Shown: positions 1-7,239 of the stretch, in pieces
Position numbering within the stretch: position 1 is the first letter of the stretch
How the letters are laid out: each line of letters opens with the position of its first letter
Source of the DNA: an uncultured Porphyromonadaceae bacterium
GTDB taxonomy: Bacteria; Bacteroidota; Bacteroidia; Bacteroidales; Muribaculaceae
Direction: 5' to 3'
NCBI GenBank assembly: GCA_905193395.1
Contig: CAJJOO010000071.1
Location: 1-7,239, forward strand
DNA: 7,239 nt
Translations under genes and position numbers: made by a program
Notes under the pieces: generated by a model
Told to the model about the DNA's origin: nothing
Seen by the model: only the letters and a program-made list of their open reading frames with translations
Database searches by the model: none

Positions 1-2
1 AA

Positions 3-1394
3 CAATCGGCCGTGCGCGGCTGTATGGTAATCAAGCCCTACGGCTATGCCATCTGGGAAAAGATGCAGCAGACCCTTGACCGCATGTTCAAGGAAACCGG
101 TGTAAAGAACGCATATTTCCCCCTGCTGATACCCAAGTCGTTCCTTTGCCGCGAGGCCGAGCACGTGGAAGGTTTTGCCAAGGAATGTGCCGTGGTGACA
201 CACTACCGCCTGAAAAACGACCCCAACGGCACCGGCGTGATTGTGGACCCCGAAGCCAAACTTGAAGAAGAACTGATTGTGCGTCCCACCTCAGAAACCA
301 TCATCTGGGGTACGTACAAGAACTGGATTCACTCCTATCGCGACCTGCCCGTTATCTGCAACCAGTGGGCCAACGTGATGCGCTGGGAGATGCGCACACG
401 CATGTTCCTCCGCACCAGTGAATTCCTGTGGCAGGAAGGCCACTGTGCCCACGCAACGGCCGAGGAAAGCGAAGCCCGTACCGTGCAGATGATTAACCTG
501 TATGCCGAATTCGCACGCCGTTACATGGCTCTTCCCGTCGTGATAGGCGTCAAGACCGAAAACGAACGCTTCGCCGGCGCCCTGAACACATATACCATCG
601 AGGCCATGATGCAGGACGGAAAGGCCCTGCAAAGCGGTACATCGCACAACCTGGGACAGAATTTCGCCAAGGCCTTCGACGTGACCTTCGTAAACAAGGA
701 CAACCAGTCGGAATATGTCTGGGCCAACTCGTGGGGTGTTTCCACCCGTCTGATGGGCGCCCTTATCATGGCTCACAGCGACGACAACGGCCTTGTGCTG
801 CCTCCCCATCTCGCTCCCATTCAGGTTGTCATCGTGCCTATCTTCAAGAATGCCGAGCAACTGAGCGCAATCACCGAGGCCGTGATGCCGATTGTCGAAC
901 GACTGGGTCAACTGGGCATCAGCGTAAAATATGACGACGACGACAAGCGCCGCCCCGGCTTCAAGTTTGCCGACTACGAACTGAAAGGCGTGCCCGTGCG
1001 CCTCGTAATCGGCGCACGCGACATCGAGAAGGGTACCGTCGAGGTTATGCGCCGCGACACCCTCGAAAAGACCGAGATGCCGCTGGCCGGAATCGCCGAC
1101 ACTGTCAACAGCCTGCTCGAGGACATGCAGACCAATATCTACAACAAAGCCCTGGCCTATCGCGACAGCCGCATCCAGAAATGCGACAGTTACGAGGAGT
1201 TCAAGGAGAAAATCGAGGACGGCGGCTTCTTCCTGTGCCACTGGGACGGCACCACCGAAACTGAGGAGCGCATCAAGGCCGAGACCAAGGCTACAATCCG
1301 CTGCATACCCCTCGACATGCCCGCCGAGGAAGGCAAGTGCATGGTTACAGGCAAGCCCTCGCACCGCCGCGTAATCATTGCCCGCGCTTATTGA
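3..1394 (+). CDS. proS: Prolyl-tRNA synthetase, archaeal/eukaryotic type (5' end cut by window)
   Basis: This cytoplasmic class II aminoacyl-tRNA synthetase charges tRNA-Pro with proline using ATP. The reading frame is open to the left edge. The first visible residues, [20 protein letters not shown], are an internal stretch of the family, so a few dozen N-terminal residues lie outside the window and the GTG at 12 is not a real start. Motif 1 surrounds [13 protein letters not shown] is at 282-296. Motif 2 reads [13 protein letters not shown], and motif 3 reads [20 protein letters not shown] (about 735-800). An anticodon-binding domain follows ([10 protein letters not shown] onward). The C-terminal domain ends in ARAY; a terminal Tyr is typical of the short archaeal/eukaryotic form, which lacks the bacterial editing insertion. 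The C-terminal zinc-site cysteines look incomplete: LCHW, IRCIP and GKCMVTGK are visible, but Thr/Gly stands where a CxxC partner would be expected. The next gene starts 22 bases downstream. Confidence 0.96.
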   Translation, partial: QSAVRGCMVIKPYGYAIWEKMQQTLDRMFKETGVKNAYFPLLIPKSFLCREAEHVEGFAKECAVVTHYRLKNDPNGTGVIVDPEAKLEEELIVRPTSETIIWGTYKNWIHSYRDLPVICNQWANVMRWEMRTRMFLRTSEFLWQEGHCAHATAEESEARTVQMINLYAEFARRYMALPVVIGVKTENERFAGALNTYTIEAMMQDGKALQSGTSHNLGQNFAKAFDVTFVNKDNQSEYVWANSWGVSTRLMGALIMAHSDDNGLVLPPHLAPIQVVIVPIFKNAEQLSAITEAVMPIVERLGQLGISVKYDDDDKRRPGFKFADYELKGVPVRLVIGARDIEKGTVEVMRRDTLEKTEMPLAGIADTVNSLLEDMQTNIYNKALAYRDSRIQKCDSYEEFKEKIEDGGFFLCHWDGTTETEERIKAETKATIRCIPLDMPAEEGKCMVTGKPSHRRVIIARAY

Positions 1395-1416
1395 CATACA
1401 CCAAAACACCGACTCC

Positions 1417-2361
1417 ATGACGCCACGCCTCGCCATTGTGATGCCCTGCTACAACGAGCAGGAGATGCTGCCGAAAACCATTTCCGTTATCACGGAAATA
1501 CTCGACAAGATGATTGCCGACAATCAGGTCGCTGCCGACTCGTATGTGCTGTGCGTCGACGATGGGAGCCGTGACGCGACATGGGATGTCATCAACAGCC
1601 TTCATGAGAAGGACAGCAAGGTGAAGGGCGTGTTGCTGGCCCACAACCGCGGACAGATGCCCGCGCTGCTGGCCGGCATGCACACCGTCACAGACCGCTG
1701 CGATGCCTGTGTCACCATCGACGCCGACCTCCAGGACGACCCCTACGTGATTCCGCGGATGGTGGAACTTTCCAAGGAAGGCAATGAAATCGTGTTCGGA
1801 GTGCGTTCGTCGCGCGAGACTGACACCTGGTTCAAGCGCAATTCGGCGCTGGGGTATTACAAATTTCTGCGACGTCTGGGCGTGGAAAGCGTGTACAATC
1901 ACGCGGAATTCCGCCTGATGAGCCACCGTGCCCTCAAACTGCTGGGAGAATATGGCGAGACGAACCTGTATCTCCGCGGCATTGTGGCGCAGATAGGCCT
2001 CAAGACCGCCGTTGTGACGTATCCGCGCAAGCCCCGAGAGGCAGGAGAATCCAAATACCATCTGCCTCAACTGCTTTCGCTGTCGATTGACGGCATCACC
2101 TCGTTCACGGCCAAGCCGATGAGGATTATATTCTACCTGGGACTGATTCTGTTCCTGATAAGTTGCGTCGTGGCCGTCTGGGCCATGATCAACTATTTCG
2201 CGGGCAAGACCGTCACGGGGTGGACGTCGCTGATTCTGTCGGTGTGGTTCCTCGGTTCGCTGATACTGATTTCGCTGGGAATCCTTGGCGAATACGTGGG
2301 CAAGATTTATATCGAGGTGAAGCACCGCCCGCGCTATGCCATCCGCGAGGAACTTTTCTGA
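1417..2361 (+). CDS. GT2 polyprenyl-phosphate glycosyltransferase (GtrB/DPM1-like)
   Basis: This is predicted to transfer a sugar from a nucleotide donor to a polyprenyl (undecaprenyl) phosphate at the inner face of the cytoplasmic membrane, supplying lipid-linked sugar for surface glycans. The protein is 314 aa, the usual GtrB size. Its GT-A domain begins IVMPCYNEQEMLP (residues 7-19) and contains DDGS (48-51) and the metal-binding DADLQDDP (102-109). EFRLMSHRAL (164-173) and the PREAGESKY segment (206-214) are typical of the family. Two C-terminal transmembrane helices follow, at about 236-260 and 269-292, then a basic tail (EVKHRPRY). I chose the ATG at 1417 because it sits just before the first beta strand (RLAIVMP). 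A TTG at 1378 would add 13 unconserved residues and overlap proS. Donor sugar and final acceptor cannot be read from the sequence. ArnC- or DPM-like roles are alternatives. Confidence 0.9.
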   Translation: MTPRLAIVMPCYNEQEMLPKTISVITEILDKMIADNQVAADSYVLCVDDGSRDATWDVINSLHEKDSKVKGVLLAHNRGQMPALLAGMHTVTDRCDACVTIDADLQDDPYVIPRMVELSKEGNEIVFGVRSSRETDTWFKRNSALGYYKFLRRLGVESVYNHAEFRLMSHRALKLLGEYGETNLYLRGIVAQIGLKTAVVTYPRKPREAGESKYHLPQLLSLSIDGITSFTAKPMRIIFYLGLILFLISCVVAVWAMINYFAGKTVTGWTSLILSVWFLGSLILISLGILGEYVGKIYIEVKHRPRYAIREELF

Positions 2362-2392
2362 TAACCGAAACCCTTTTGTCACCAACGCCGCC

Positions 2393-2854
2393 ATGCCTAA
2401 GACCGACGTCACACTGCATATCTTCAAGCCCGACCTTTCGAGCCAACTCCCGTTGCCGTACGCCGAACAGGGGGTTCAGGCCGGATTTCCGTCGCCGGCC
2501 CAGGACTATCTGAGCGAAAGCATCGACCTGAATCACGAACTGATCAGGCATCCGGCGGCAACGTTCTATGCCCGCGTTGACGGCGAGTCGATGATTGGCG
2601 ACGGGATAGAGCCCGGCGACATCCTGGTTATCGACCGTTCCATCGAACCGGCCGACGGTGACCTGACCGTGTGCTGCGTCGACGGTGACTTCACACTGAA
2701 ACGCATATCGCTGTCCGAAGGAAAGGTGTGGCTGATACCTTCCAACGAACGGTTCGACCCGATTCTTGTCACCCCCGACAACAAATTTGAGGTGTGGGGC
2801 GTGGTAACATACACAATCAAGCATCATCACCGGCGCCCGTCGCCGAAACGATAA
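2393..2854 (+). CDS. umuD: UmuD, self-cleaving accessory subunit of DNA polymerase V
   Basis: This is an S24/LexA-fold serine protease-like protein. In E. coli, RecA-stimulated self-cleavage gives UmuD', which joins UmuC as Pol V. The protein is 153 aa from the ATG at 2393. The cleavage region reads [12 protein letters not shown], with the expected Ala30-Gly31 bond (Cys-Gly in E. coli). The catalytic Ser66 lies in DGESM and Lys103 in FTLKR. The spacing from cleavage site to Ser (36) and from Ser to Lys (37) equals that of E. coli UmuD (24/60/97). The protein lacks a LexA-type helix-turn-helix N-terminus, so it is UmuD and not a repressor. The His/Arg-rich C-terminal tail ([11 protein letters not shown]) is several residues longer than that of E. 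coli UmuD. It lies 31 bases after the glycosyltransferase and 16 bases before umuC. I see no convincing SOS operator upstream. An upstream in-frame start at 2336 was rejected because it overlaps the previous gene. Confidence 0.95.
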   Translation: MPKTDVTLHIFKPDLSSQLPLPYAEQGVQAGFPSPAQDYLSESIDLNHELIRHPAATFYARVDGESMIGDGIEPGDILVIDRSIEPADGDLTVCCVDGDFTLKRISLSEGKVWLIPSNERFDPILVTPDNKFEVWGVVTYTIKHHHRRPSPKR

Positions 2855-2870
2855 ACGAAATTATGCCGAA

Positions 2871-4136
2871 GTGACAGGACTCATCGACTGCAACAATTTC
2901 TTTGTGTCATGCGAGCGCGTTTTCAATCCCGCGCTGCGTGAAAAACCTGTTGCGGTCCTGAGTAACAACGACGGCTGTATCGTGGCGTTATCCAACGAGG
3001 CCAAGGCACTCGGACTGAAACGGGGCGATCCGTATTTCAAAGTCAAGGGCGTATGCGACCGCTACGGCGTACAGATATTTTCGGGCAACCATCGTCTGTA
3101 CGGCGACATGTCGTCGCGCGTCATGGCGACGATGTCGGCCATAGTGCCGGAAATCGAAATCTATTCAATCGACGAGGCCTTCCTGCACTTCGACGGCTGG
3201 AAGGACGACGAAATCGAATCTGCCGGCCGGGAAATCGTGAGGCGTATACGCCGCGACACCGGCATACCGACATCACTGGGTTTCGCCTCTACGAAAACGC
3301 TGGCGAAAATCGCGGCGCGGTTCGCGAAGAAATATCCCGGTTACCGGTCGGTCTGCGGCATCAGGGATGACGTTTCACGGCGGAAGGCCCTGGCGCTGTG
3401 TCCCATCGGTGATGTATGGGGAATAGGCCGTCGACTGCTGAAAAAGTTCAACCGGATAGGCATCGACACGGCTTTGCAGTTCGCCGACATGAGCGACGAG
3501 TACGTGAAGCGGCTGATGAACGTGACCGGCGAGCGGACGTGGAGGGAACTCAACGGCGAATCCTGCATTGAGATGGAGGAGGTTGAACCGGCACGGAAAC
3601 AGATGTGCTGCTCGCGCTCGTTCGGGACGATGATAACTGATTTCGACGGGCTGCGGCAGGCAGTAGTGATCTTCGCCACAGCACTGTCACGCAAACTTCG
3701 CGAAAAGGGCCTGGCGGCCGTATCGATGTCGGTATTCATACACACCAATGCCTTCCGGGAGGACCTCAAGCAGTATTACAATTCCGCCCACAGACAATTG
3801 TTCGAAGCGACGTCAGACACGCTTGCGCTTTCATCCATGGCCACGGAATGTCTCAAAAGCATATACCGTCAGGGTTATTCGTACAAGAAAGCCGGTGTGA
3901 TGATAAACGAGATTGTCGATGCCGGGGCCGTCAGGCAGTCGCTGTTTGTCGATTCGGCCAGCCGAGAACGCCGCTCCAGGCTGATGGGAGTGATAGACCA
4001 AATAAATTCAGCCTCGCTGAGCCACGACACGGTGCATCCGGCTGCATATTCGCCGGTGGAATCGCTGGTGCGCAGCGAACGGCGCTCGAGACTGTTCTCG
4101 ATGCGCATGTCAGATATAATAACAGTAAAAATCTAA
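2871..4136 (+). CDS. umuC: UmuC, catalytic subunit of Y-family DNA polymerase V
   Basis: This error-prone polymerase copies past DNA lesions and works with cleaved UmuD and RecA. It is 421 aa, against 422 in E. coli. The palm residues are Asp6 (LIDCNNFF) and Asp101-Glu102 (YSIDEAFL), at the same positions as in E. coli UmuC, which supports the GTG start at 2871. The [18 protein letters not shown] segment (131-148) and the helix-hairpin-helix [12 protein letters not shown] (182-193) are typical. The little-finger domain covers about 240-350. RQSLF at 355-359 matches the position of the E. coli beta-clamp motif QLNLF (357-361) but has Arg in place of the first Gln. The C-terminus ends SDIITVKI, as in other UmuC proteins, and contains ERRSRL twice (366-371 and 403-408). 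The gene follows umuD by 16 bases. The only nearby ATG (2863) opens a three-codon frame whose TGA overlaps the GTG. Confidence 0.96.
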   Translation: MTGLIDCNNFFVSCERVFNPALREKPVAVLSNNDGCIVALSNEAKALGLKRGDPYFKVKGVCDRYGVQIFSGNHRLYGDMSSRVMATMSAIVPEIEIYSIDEAFLHFDGWKDDEIESAGREIVRRIRRDTGIPTSLGFASTKTLAKIAARFAKKYPGYRSVCGIRDDVSRRKALALCPIGDVWGIGRRLLKKFNRIGIDTALQFADMSDEYVKRLMNVTGERTWRELNGESCIEMEEVEPARKQMCCSRSFGTMITDFDGLRQAVVIFATALSRKLREKGLAAVSMSVFIHTNAFREDLKQYYNSAHRQLFEATSDTLALSSMATECLKSIYRQGYSYKKAGVMINEIVDAGAVRQSLFVDSASRERRSRLMGVIDQINSASLSHDTVHPAAYSPVESLVRSERRSRLFSMRMSDIITVKI

Positions 4137-4142
4137 ATATAA

Positions 4143-4424
4143 ATGGATTCCAAGACATTTAACTCAACACTTGCCGCAATGATAGACGAAGACGCAAGGC
4201 AGGTTGGCGTGATGACCGACGCCTTTGCCGCGATTCTGCGCGAGGCGACACGGAAGCCGGCCGATGTAGCCATCCCGTCGTTCGGCACGTTCATAACCGA
4301 GAAACAGGACGAGACCGTGGTCAAGGACCTGTCGACCGGGCACAGGATGATGCTCCCGCCGAGAATCACAGTGACATTCCAACCGGCCGCCATGCTGCGG
4401 CGTAAACTCAATGACCATGAATGA
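4143..4424 (+). CDS. Small HU/IHF-like DNA-binding protein
   Basis: This 93 aa protein has the HU fold order. An N-terminal helical dimerisation part covers about residues 4-38. [13 protein letters not shown] (42-54) matches the conserved GFGTF beta turn of HU. A beta-arm region (about 55-75) follows, and the segment [15 protein letters not shown] (75-89) closes the fold like the FKAGK...L end of HU. It probably binds DNA as a dimer in the cytoplasm. The arm is unusual: the Arg-Asn-Pro tip that kinks DNA in canonical HU is not present, and KDLSTGH stands there. It starts 6 bases after umuC behind an AT-rich leader, which is common in Bacteroidota in place of a Shine-Dalgarno site. It overlaps the next gene by 14 bases (8 if that gene starts at 4417), so the two are probably translated together. 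A heterodimer with the HU-like domain of that neighbour is an inference. Confidence 0.85.
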   Translation: MDSKTFNSTLAAMIDEDARQVGVMTDAFAAILREATRKPADVAIPSFGTFITEKQDETVVKDLSTGHRMMLPPRITVTFQPAAMLRRKLNDHE

Positions 4425-5511
4425 GCGCATAAACCTGCCCGGACTGATAGCGATGCTGGCCGCAAAAGCCGGATGTCAGCCGACAATAGCACGCAGATAC
4501 CTGCACAACTTTTTCAGCATAATCGAGAGCGAACTGACCAAGGGAAATTCGGTAACGGTTGAAGGAGTAGGGGAGTTCCATCCGACAGGTAACACCGCAG
4601 AGCCGGTGCAATTCATTCCCGATGAGGCGCTGGCTGAATTTGCCAATCAGCCGTTCTCGGCCTTCGAGCCGGTGGAACTGTTTGATGACGTGACAGACGA
4701 AGAACTGGCCGGCGTCGAAGCACCTCAGAAACCCCAGCCCGAGCCGCAACCTGAGCCGGAACCTATTCCCGAACCGGAACCACAGCCTGAACCTCAACCG
4801 CAACTCGAACCCGAACCCCAGGCGGAACCTGAGCCTATTCCCGAGCCTGAGCCACAAGCGGAGCCCGAACCCCAGGCGGAACCTGAGCCTATTCCCGAGC
4901 CTGAGCCACAACCAGAACCGGAACCGCAGCCTGAAACCGCACCGGAGGAGGAAGAGTATTATCCGACTGAAATTGCGTCAGGCAGAAGTTCAAACCATTT
5001 GCTGTGGCTCGTTGTCGGATTGCTTATCGGTCTGATAATCGGACTTGTGGGCGGATATTTTGCCGGCAAGGCCTTGGCCGAAATTGCGCTGCCTGAGGAA
5101 ACTGCCATCACCGAAACGACGGACGAGAATGTGACGGAGGCTGAAACGGCTGAAACGCAGGCCGTTGTGAACGAAGTTCAGACTGCGACCGCCGAAGCCG
5201 CGGCCCCGGCGGCCAATCCCGAGCCCGCAGTCACGGTGGCAGAAGCACCGCAGCCCGCAAAGCAGCCGGTTTACGATACTGTGACCCGCACACGCTTCCT
5301 CACAACGATGGCCGCGGAACATTACGGCCGCAAGAACTACTGGATCTTTATCTATGAGGCCAATCCGAATCTTGGCAACCCCAACAAGATTGGCCCCGGA
5401 ACAAAGGTGCTGATTCCGGCAAAAGAAGACTTCCAGGAGTCGACGACTGCCGCAACGGACGCCAAGGCCCAGCGCCTGCTCAATCAACTTTCGCGTAAAT
5501 ATAAATTATAA
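4411..5511 (+). CDS. Membrane-anchored HU-like / LysM fusion protein (possible nucleoid-cell wall tether)
   Basis: This 366 aa protein has four parts. Residues 5-90 form an HU/CCDC81-like domain: helices ([31 protein letters not shown]), the HU turn [10 protein letters not shown] (47-56), a very short arm, and a [18 protein letters not shown] closure (65-82). Residues 106-178 are a Pro/Glu/Gln linker with repeated [10 protein letters not shown] units. Residues 196-219 form one transmembrane helix rich in Gly, Leu and Ile. After a second low-complexity Ala/Glu/Thr stretch comes a LysM-like domain at about 287-337 ([29 protein letters not shown]), which in known LysM proteins binds peptidoglycan. 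The expected topology is HU domain inside and LysM in the periplasm. Proposed role, by inference: linking chromosome to envelope. The start may be ATG 4411 or ATG 4417; both overlap the upstream HU gene. A purely structural or signalling role without DNA binding is possible because the DNA-clasping arm is nearly absent. Confidence 0.87.
   Translation: MTMNERINLPGLIAMLAAKAGCQPTIARRYLHNFFSIIESELTKGNSVTVEGVGEFHPTGNTAEPVQFIPDEALAEFANQPFSAFEPVELFDDVTDEELAGVEAPQKPQPEPQPEPEPIPEPEPQPEPQPQLEPEPQAEPEPIPEPEPQAEPEPQAEPEPIPEPEPQPEPEPQPETAPEEEEYYPTEIASGRSSNHLLWLVVGLLIGLIIGLVGGYFAGKALAEIALPEETAITETTDENVTEAETAETQAVVNEVQTATAEAAAPAANPEPAVTVAEAPQPAKQPVYDTVTRTRFLTTMAAEHYGRKNYWIFIYEANPNLGNPNKIGPGTKVLIPAKEDFQESTTAATDAKAQRLLNQLSRKYKL
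4810..4911 (+). repeat. Perfect 48-base direct repeat in the Pro/Glu linker
   Basis: Positions 4810-4857 and 4864-4911 are identical, giving a 54-base (18-codon) period that keeps the reading frame. Each copy encodes [17 protein letters not shown] diverged earlier copy of the [11 protein letters not shown] core lies at about 4753-4785, 24 codons before the next core. Identity at silent positions, in a region where other Pro and Glu codons vary, indicates a recent duplication, by slippage or unequal recombination. Linker length is therefore likely to differ between strains. Confidence 0.93.
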
Positions 5512-5516
5512 GAGAT

Positions 5517-6269
5517 ATGGCCGATTTGAATTATTTTGAAAACCGTCGCAGCGTACGGTGCTATACCGACCAACACATTCCCGATGAAGAACTGAAACGG
5601 ATGATTGCCGCCGCGACACATGCTCCTAATACGGGCAACATGCAACTTTACAGCGTAATCGTGACCCGCAGCAAGGAAGGGAAAGAGGCCCTTGCACCGG
5701 CACATTTCAACCAGGGTGCCGTGACCTCGGCCGACGCCGTGCTGACATTCTGCCTGGACATTCGCCGCTTCGAACATTGGTGCCACCTGCGCAATGCCAA
5801 GCCCGGATTCGACACTTTCCAGTCGTTTGTGGCGGCCGTAATCGACACGTCGATTTTCGCACAGCAGTTCTGCACGATTGCCGAAATGGACGGGCTCGGG
5901 ACTTGCTATCTCGGCACCACCACCTATAATGCTCCCGATATCGCCATGGCACTGGAACTGCCGCAGGGCGTGGTGCCCGTAACCACGGTGACCGTGGGCT
6001 ATCCTGCCGAGGATGCGACCGGTCCGACATGGCGCCTGCCTGTGGAAAGAATAATGCATCAGGAGACATATCAGGACACCTGCGATGCCGATATCGAGGA
6101 AGCATATGCCTCACTCGAAGCCGACCCCATGTCAGAAACCTATATCAAGGAGAACGGCAAGGAAACGCTGGCACAGGTGTTTACCGATGTCCGCTATCCG
6201 CGTGAATCGGCCGAATATTTCTCGTCGGTCTATCTGTCGCTGCTTGATGACAATAACTTCGAGATATAA
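5517..6269 (+). CDS. NfsA-type nitroreductase (NAD(P)H:flavin oxidoreductase family)
   Basis: This FMN-dependent cytoplasmic enzyme is predicted to reduce nitro compounds, quinones or flavins with NAD(P)H. It is 250 aa, close to the usual NfsA/FRP length of about 240. The N-terminal RRSVRCYTD (10-18) is the classic FMN phosphate-binding segment, followed by APNTGNMQ (36-43). GLGTCYLG (126-133), VVPVTTVTVGYP (152-163) and RLPVERIMHQETY (173-185) match the NfsA group, in which RLP...H..Y follows the GYP turn. The C-terminal part (about 195-245) carries an extra helical segment, with DVRYPRESAEYFS near its end. It begins 5 bases after the HU/LysM gene, with an AT-rich leader and no clear Shine-Dalgarno site. 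Its last 23 bases overlap the next gene. The physiological substrate cannot be read from the sequence. Confidence 0.9.
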   Translation: MADLNYFENRRSVRCYTDQHIPDEELKRMIAAATHAPNTGNMQLYSVIVTRSKEGKEALAPAHFNQGAVTSADAVLTFCLDIRRFEHWCHLRNAKPGFDTFQSFVAAVIDTSIFAQQFCTIAEMDGLGTCYLGTTTYNAPDIAMALELPQGVVPVTTVTVGYPAEDATGPTWRLPVERIMHQETYQDTCDADIEEAYASLEADPMSETYIKENGKETLAQVFTDVRYPRESAEYFSSVYLSLLDDNNFEI

Positions 6270-7239
6270 ACTGAATCCTGTTGTCGTCACAACCCTGGCG
6301 GCGATTGCAATCGGGACATTCCTGACCGACTACTTCACGCCGCTGATGGGCGACGACCTGGTCTACGGCGGGGTTTTCGGCGGTCCATACCCGGAAAAGG
6401 AATCTCTGCTGTCGCAGCCCCGCTGGGCCGGTTCGCACTGGCTCACGACCAACGGGCGTATCCTGAATCTGCTGCTTCCGCTGCTGCTTGTAATCCCGCG
6501 GTGGATTACGGCACTTGCCGGAGGTGCGCTGACCGTACTGCTGTATCTGATGCCGGTGAAATGTGCCGGCATCGGAAAAGACAGGCCACTGATTGCCATG
6601 CTGACCATCGGTGCCGGAGTATTCGCGCTGCCCTGGTGGGACTACATGAACATTTATGCCTGCATGACAAACTATGTATGGGCATCGGCATTGCTCCTTA
6701 GCGCCTACTATGTGATATTCCACACCAATCCACGGACAGCAGTACAGATTGCGGGAGCGATGCTCCTCTGTTTCGTTGCGGGCGCTAGCCATGAGGCCGG
6801 AGGCATGCCGCTATGCGTAGGAATAGCCACGCTGATTCTGATTCGGCGGAAAATGCCCGAACGTCCGGTGATGCTGCTGATGCTATCGCTAGCCGCAGGT
6901 GCGGCGTTCGTTACGCTCTGTCCCGGTATCATACTGAGAGCGGGAGCCGGACAGGCGCCAGATGACAGCCTTGCCATGCTCACGCTGAAGACAGTGCCGG
7001 CGGTGCTTGTAATGCTGCTGACAATCGTCATTATGGCAACCTGCAAGAACGGCCGGAGCGTACTTGGCAAAGAGTCGAAATCACCTGTCACCGCACTTGC
7101 CGTGGCCGCAGTGGTATCAGCCGTTGTTGCCATCCTTTCGGGGATAGTTGGCCGTAGCGGCTGGTTTGCCGAGACTTATGCAATTGTCGTTCTGGCCTAT
7201 CTTGTCAACAAGGCCGTTAAAACAGAACTCCCCGTCGGC
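6247..7239 (+). CDS. Polytopic membrane protein, DUF6056/GtrC-like (3' end cut by window)
   Basis: The frame from ATG 6247 is open through the last base, giving 331 residues with no stop; the C-terminus lies outside. The start overlaps the nitroreductase gene by 23 bases, suggesting coupled translation. I count about nine to eleven hydrophobic segments (roughly 11-28, 72-103 as two, 115-130, 141-158, 165-180, 187-199, 207-222, 246-264, 281-301, 310-321). The first outside loop has MGDDLVYGG (34-42) and TTNGR (67-71). TNYVWASALL (141-150) and GASHEAGG (179-186) follow. An acidic pair in the first loop, an NGR and a later NY.W are reminiscent of DUF6056 proteins and of the polytopic lipid-linked-sugar glycosyltransferases of the GtrC kind. 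If so, it would use polyprenyl-phosphate sugars such as the product of the GT2 enzyme at 1417-2361, but that link is an inference. The family name is uncertain; the membrane nature is clear. Confidence 0.8.
   Translation, partial: MTITSRYKLNPVVVTTLAAIAIGTFLTDYFTPLMGDDLVYGGVFGGPYPEKESLLSQPRWAGSHWLTTNGRILNLLLPLLLVIPRWITALAGGALTVLLYLMPVKCAGIGKDRPLIAMLTIGAGVFALPWWDYMNIYACMTNYVWASALLLSAYYVIFHTNPRTAVQIAGAMLLCFVAGASHEAGGMPLCVGIATLILIRRKMPERPVMLLMLSLAAGAAFVTLCPGIILRAGAGQAPDDSLAMLTLKTVPAVLVMLLTIVIMATCKNGRSVLGKESKSPVTALAVAAVVSAVVAILSGIVGRSGWFAETYAIVVLAYLVNKAVKTELPVG

Noticed and set aside
12..14. GTG at position 12 as the start of proS
   Set aside because: The frame is open further left, and the residues before it (QSA) continue the conserved [18 protein letters not shown] block, so the true start is outside the window.
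291..1436. 381-codon open frame on the minus strand opposite proS
   Set aside because: It lies antisense to an unmistakable prolyl-tRNA synthetase, its translation matches no family I recognise, and long antisense frames are common in GC-rich coding DNA.
2363..2380. Short TGA...TCA symmetry and TTTTG run upstream of umuD as an operator or promoter
   Set aside because: The symmetry is only three bases long and the TTTG lacks a TA pair four bases upstream; nothing beyond chance.
1375..2427. 350-codon open frame on the minus strand opposite the glycosyltransferase
   Set aside because: It is a shadow of a well-supported gene; its composition (many His, Gln and Val residues) is that of a reverse-complement frame, with no recognisable domain.
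4115..4120. TATAAT sequence 23 bases before the small HU gene
   Set aside because: It matches the E. coli -10 element, but no good -35 partner is seen and Bacteroidota promoters use TAnnTTTG. It lies in the AT-rich end of umuC and is probably chance.
4408..4911. Minus-strand frame rich in Leu, Arg, Phe and Gly repeats
   Set aside because: It is the reverse complement of the Pro/Glu repeat linker (CCNGAR codons read backwards), not a separate repeat protein.

Overview
The window is a tightly packed, single-strand block of eight genes, all on the + strand. Gaps are only 5 to 31 bases, and two gene pairs overlap. There are no RNA genes, insertion sequences, CRISPR arrays or convincing terminators. 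Several features point to the Bacteroidota, most likely a GC-rich member of the Bacteroidales such as Muribaculaceae or a relative. These are an archaeal/eukaryotic-type prolyl-tRNA synthetase ending in Tyr, HU-like proteins of the Bacteroidetes style (including a membrane-anchored fusion), a DUF6056-like membrane protein, AT-rich leaders in place of Shine-Dalgarno sites, and G/C-rich third codon positions. The family-level placement is an inference.

Layout: (1) 3-1394, proS, missing its first few dozen codons at the window edge. (2) 1417-2361, a GT2 polyprenyl-phosphate glycosyltransferase of the GtrB/DPM1 kind. (3) 2393-2854 and 2871-4136, umuD and umuC, encoding the two subunits of the translesion DNA polymerase Pol V, with their key residues intact. 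(4) 4143-4424, a small HU/IHF-like protein. (5) 4411-5511, a fusion of an HU-like domain, a Pro/Glu-rich linker, one transmembrane helix and a LysM domain. It overlaps the small HU gene. (6) 5517-6269, an NfsA-type nitroreductase. (7) 6247 to the window end, a polytopic membrane protein, cut by the window edge, that resembles DUF6056/GtrC-like proteins.

The most interesting part is the pair at 4143-5511. A soluble HU-like protein is coupled to a protein that could physically join the nucleoid (cytoplasmic HU-like domain) to the cell wall (periplasmic LysM). The HU-like domain of the fusion has almost no DNA-wrapping arm, so it may bind DNA through a partner or bind protein instead. The Pro/Glu linker carries a perfect 48-base direct repeat, which suggests recent expansion. 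The pair follows umuDC directly, so replication, repair and chromosome-envelope functions are neighbours here.
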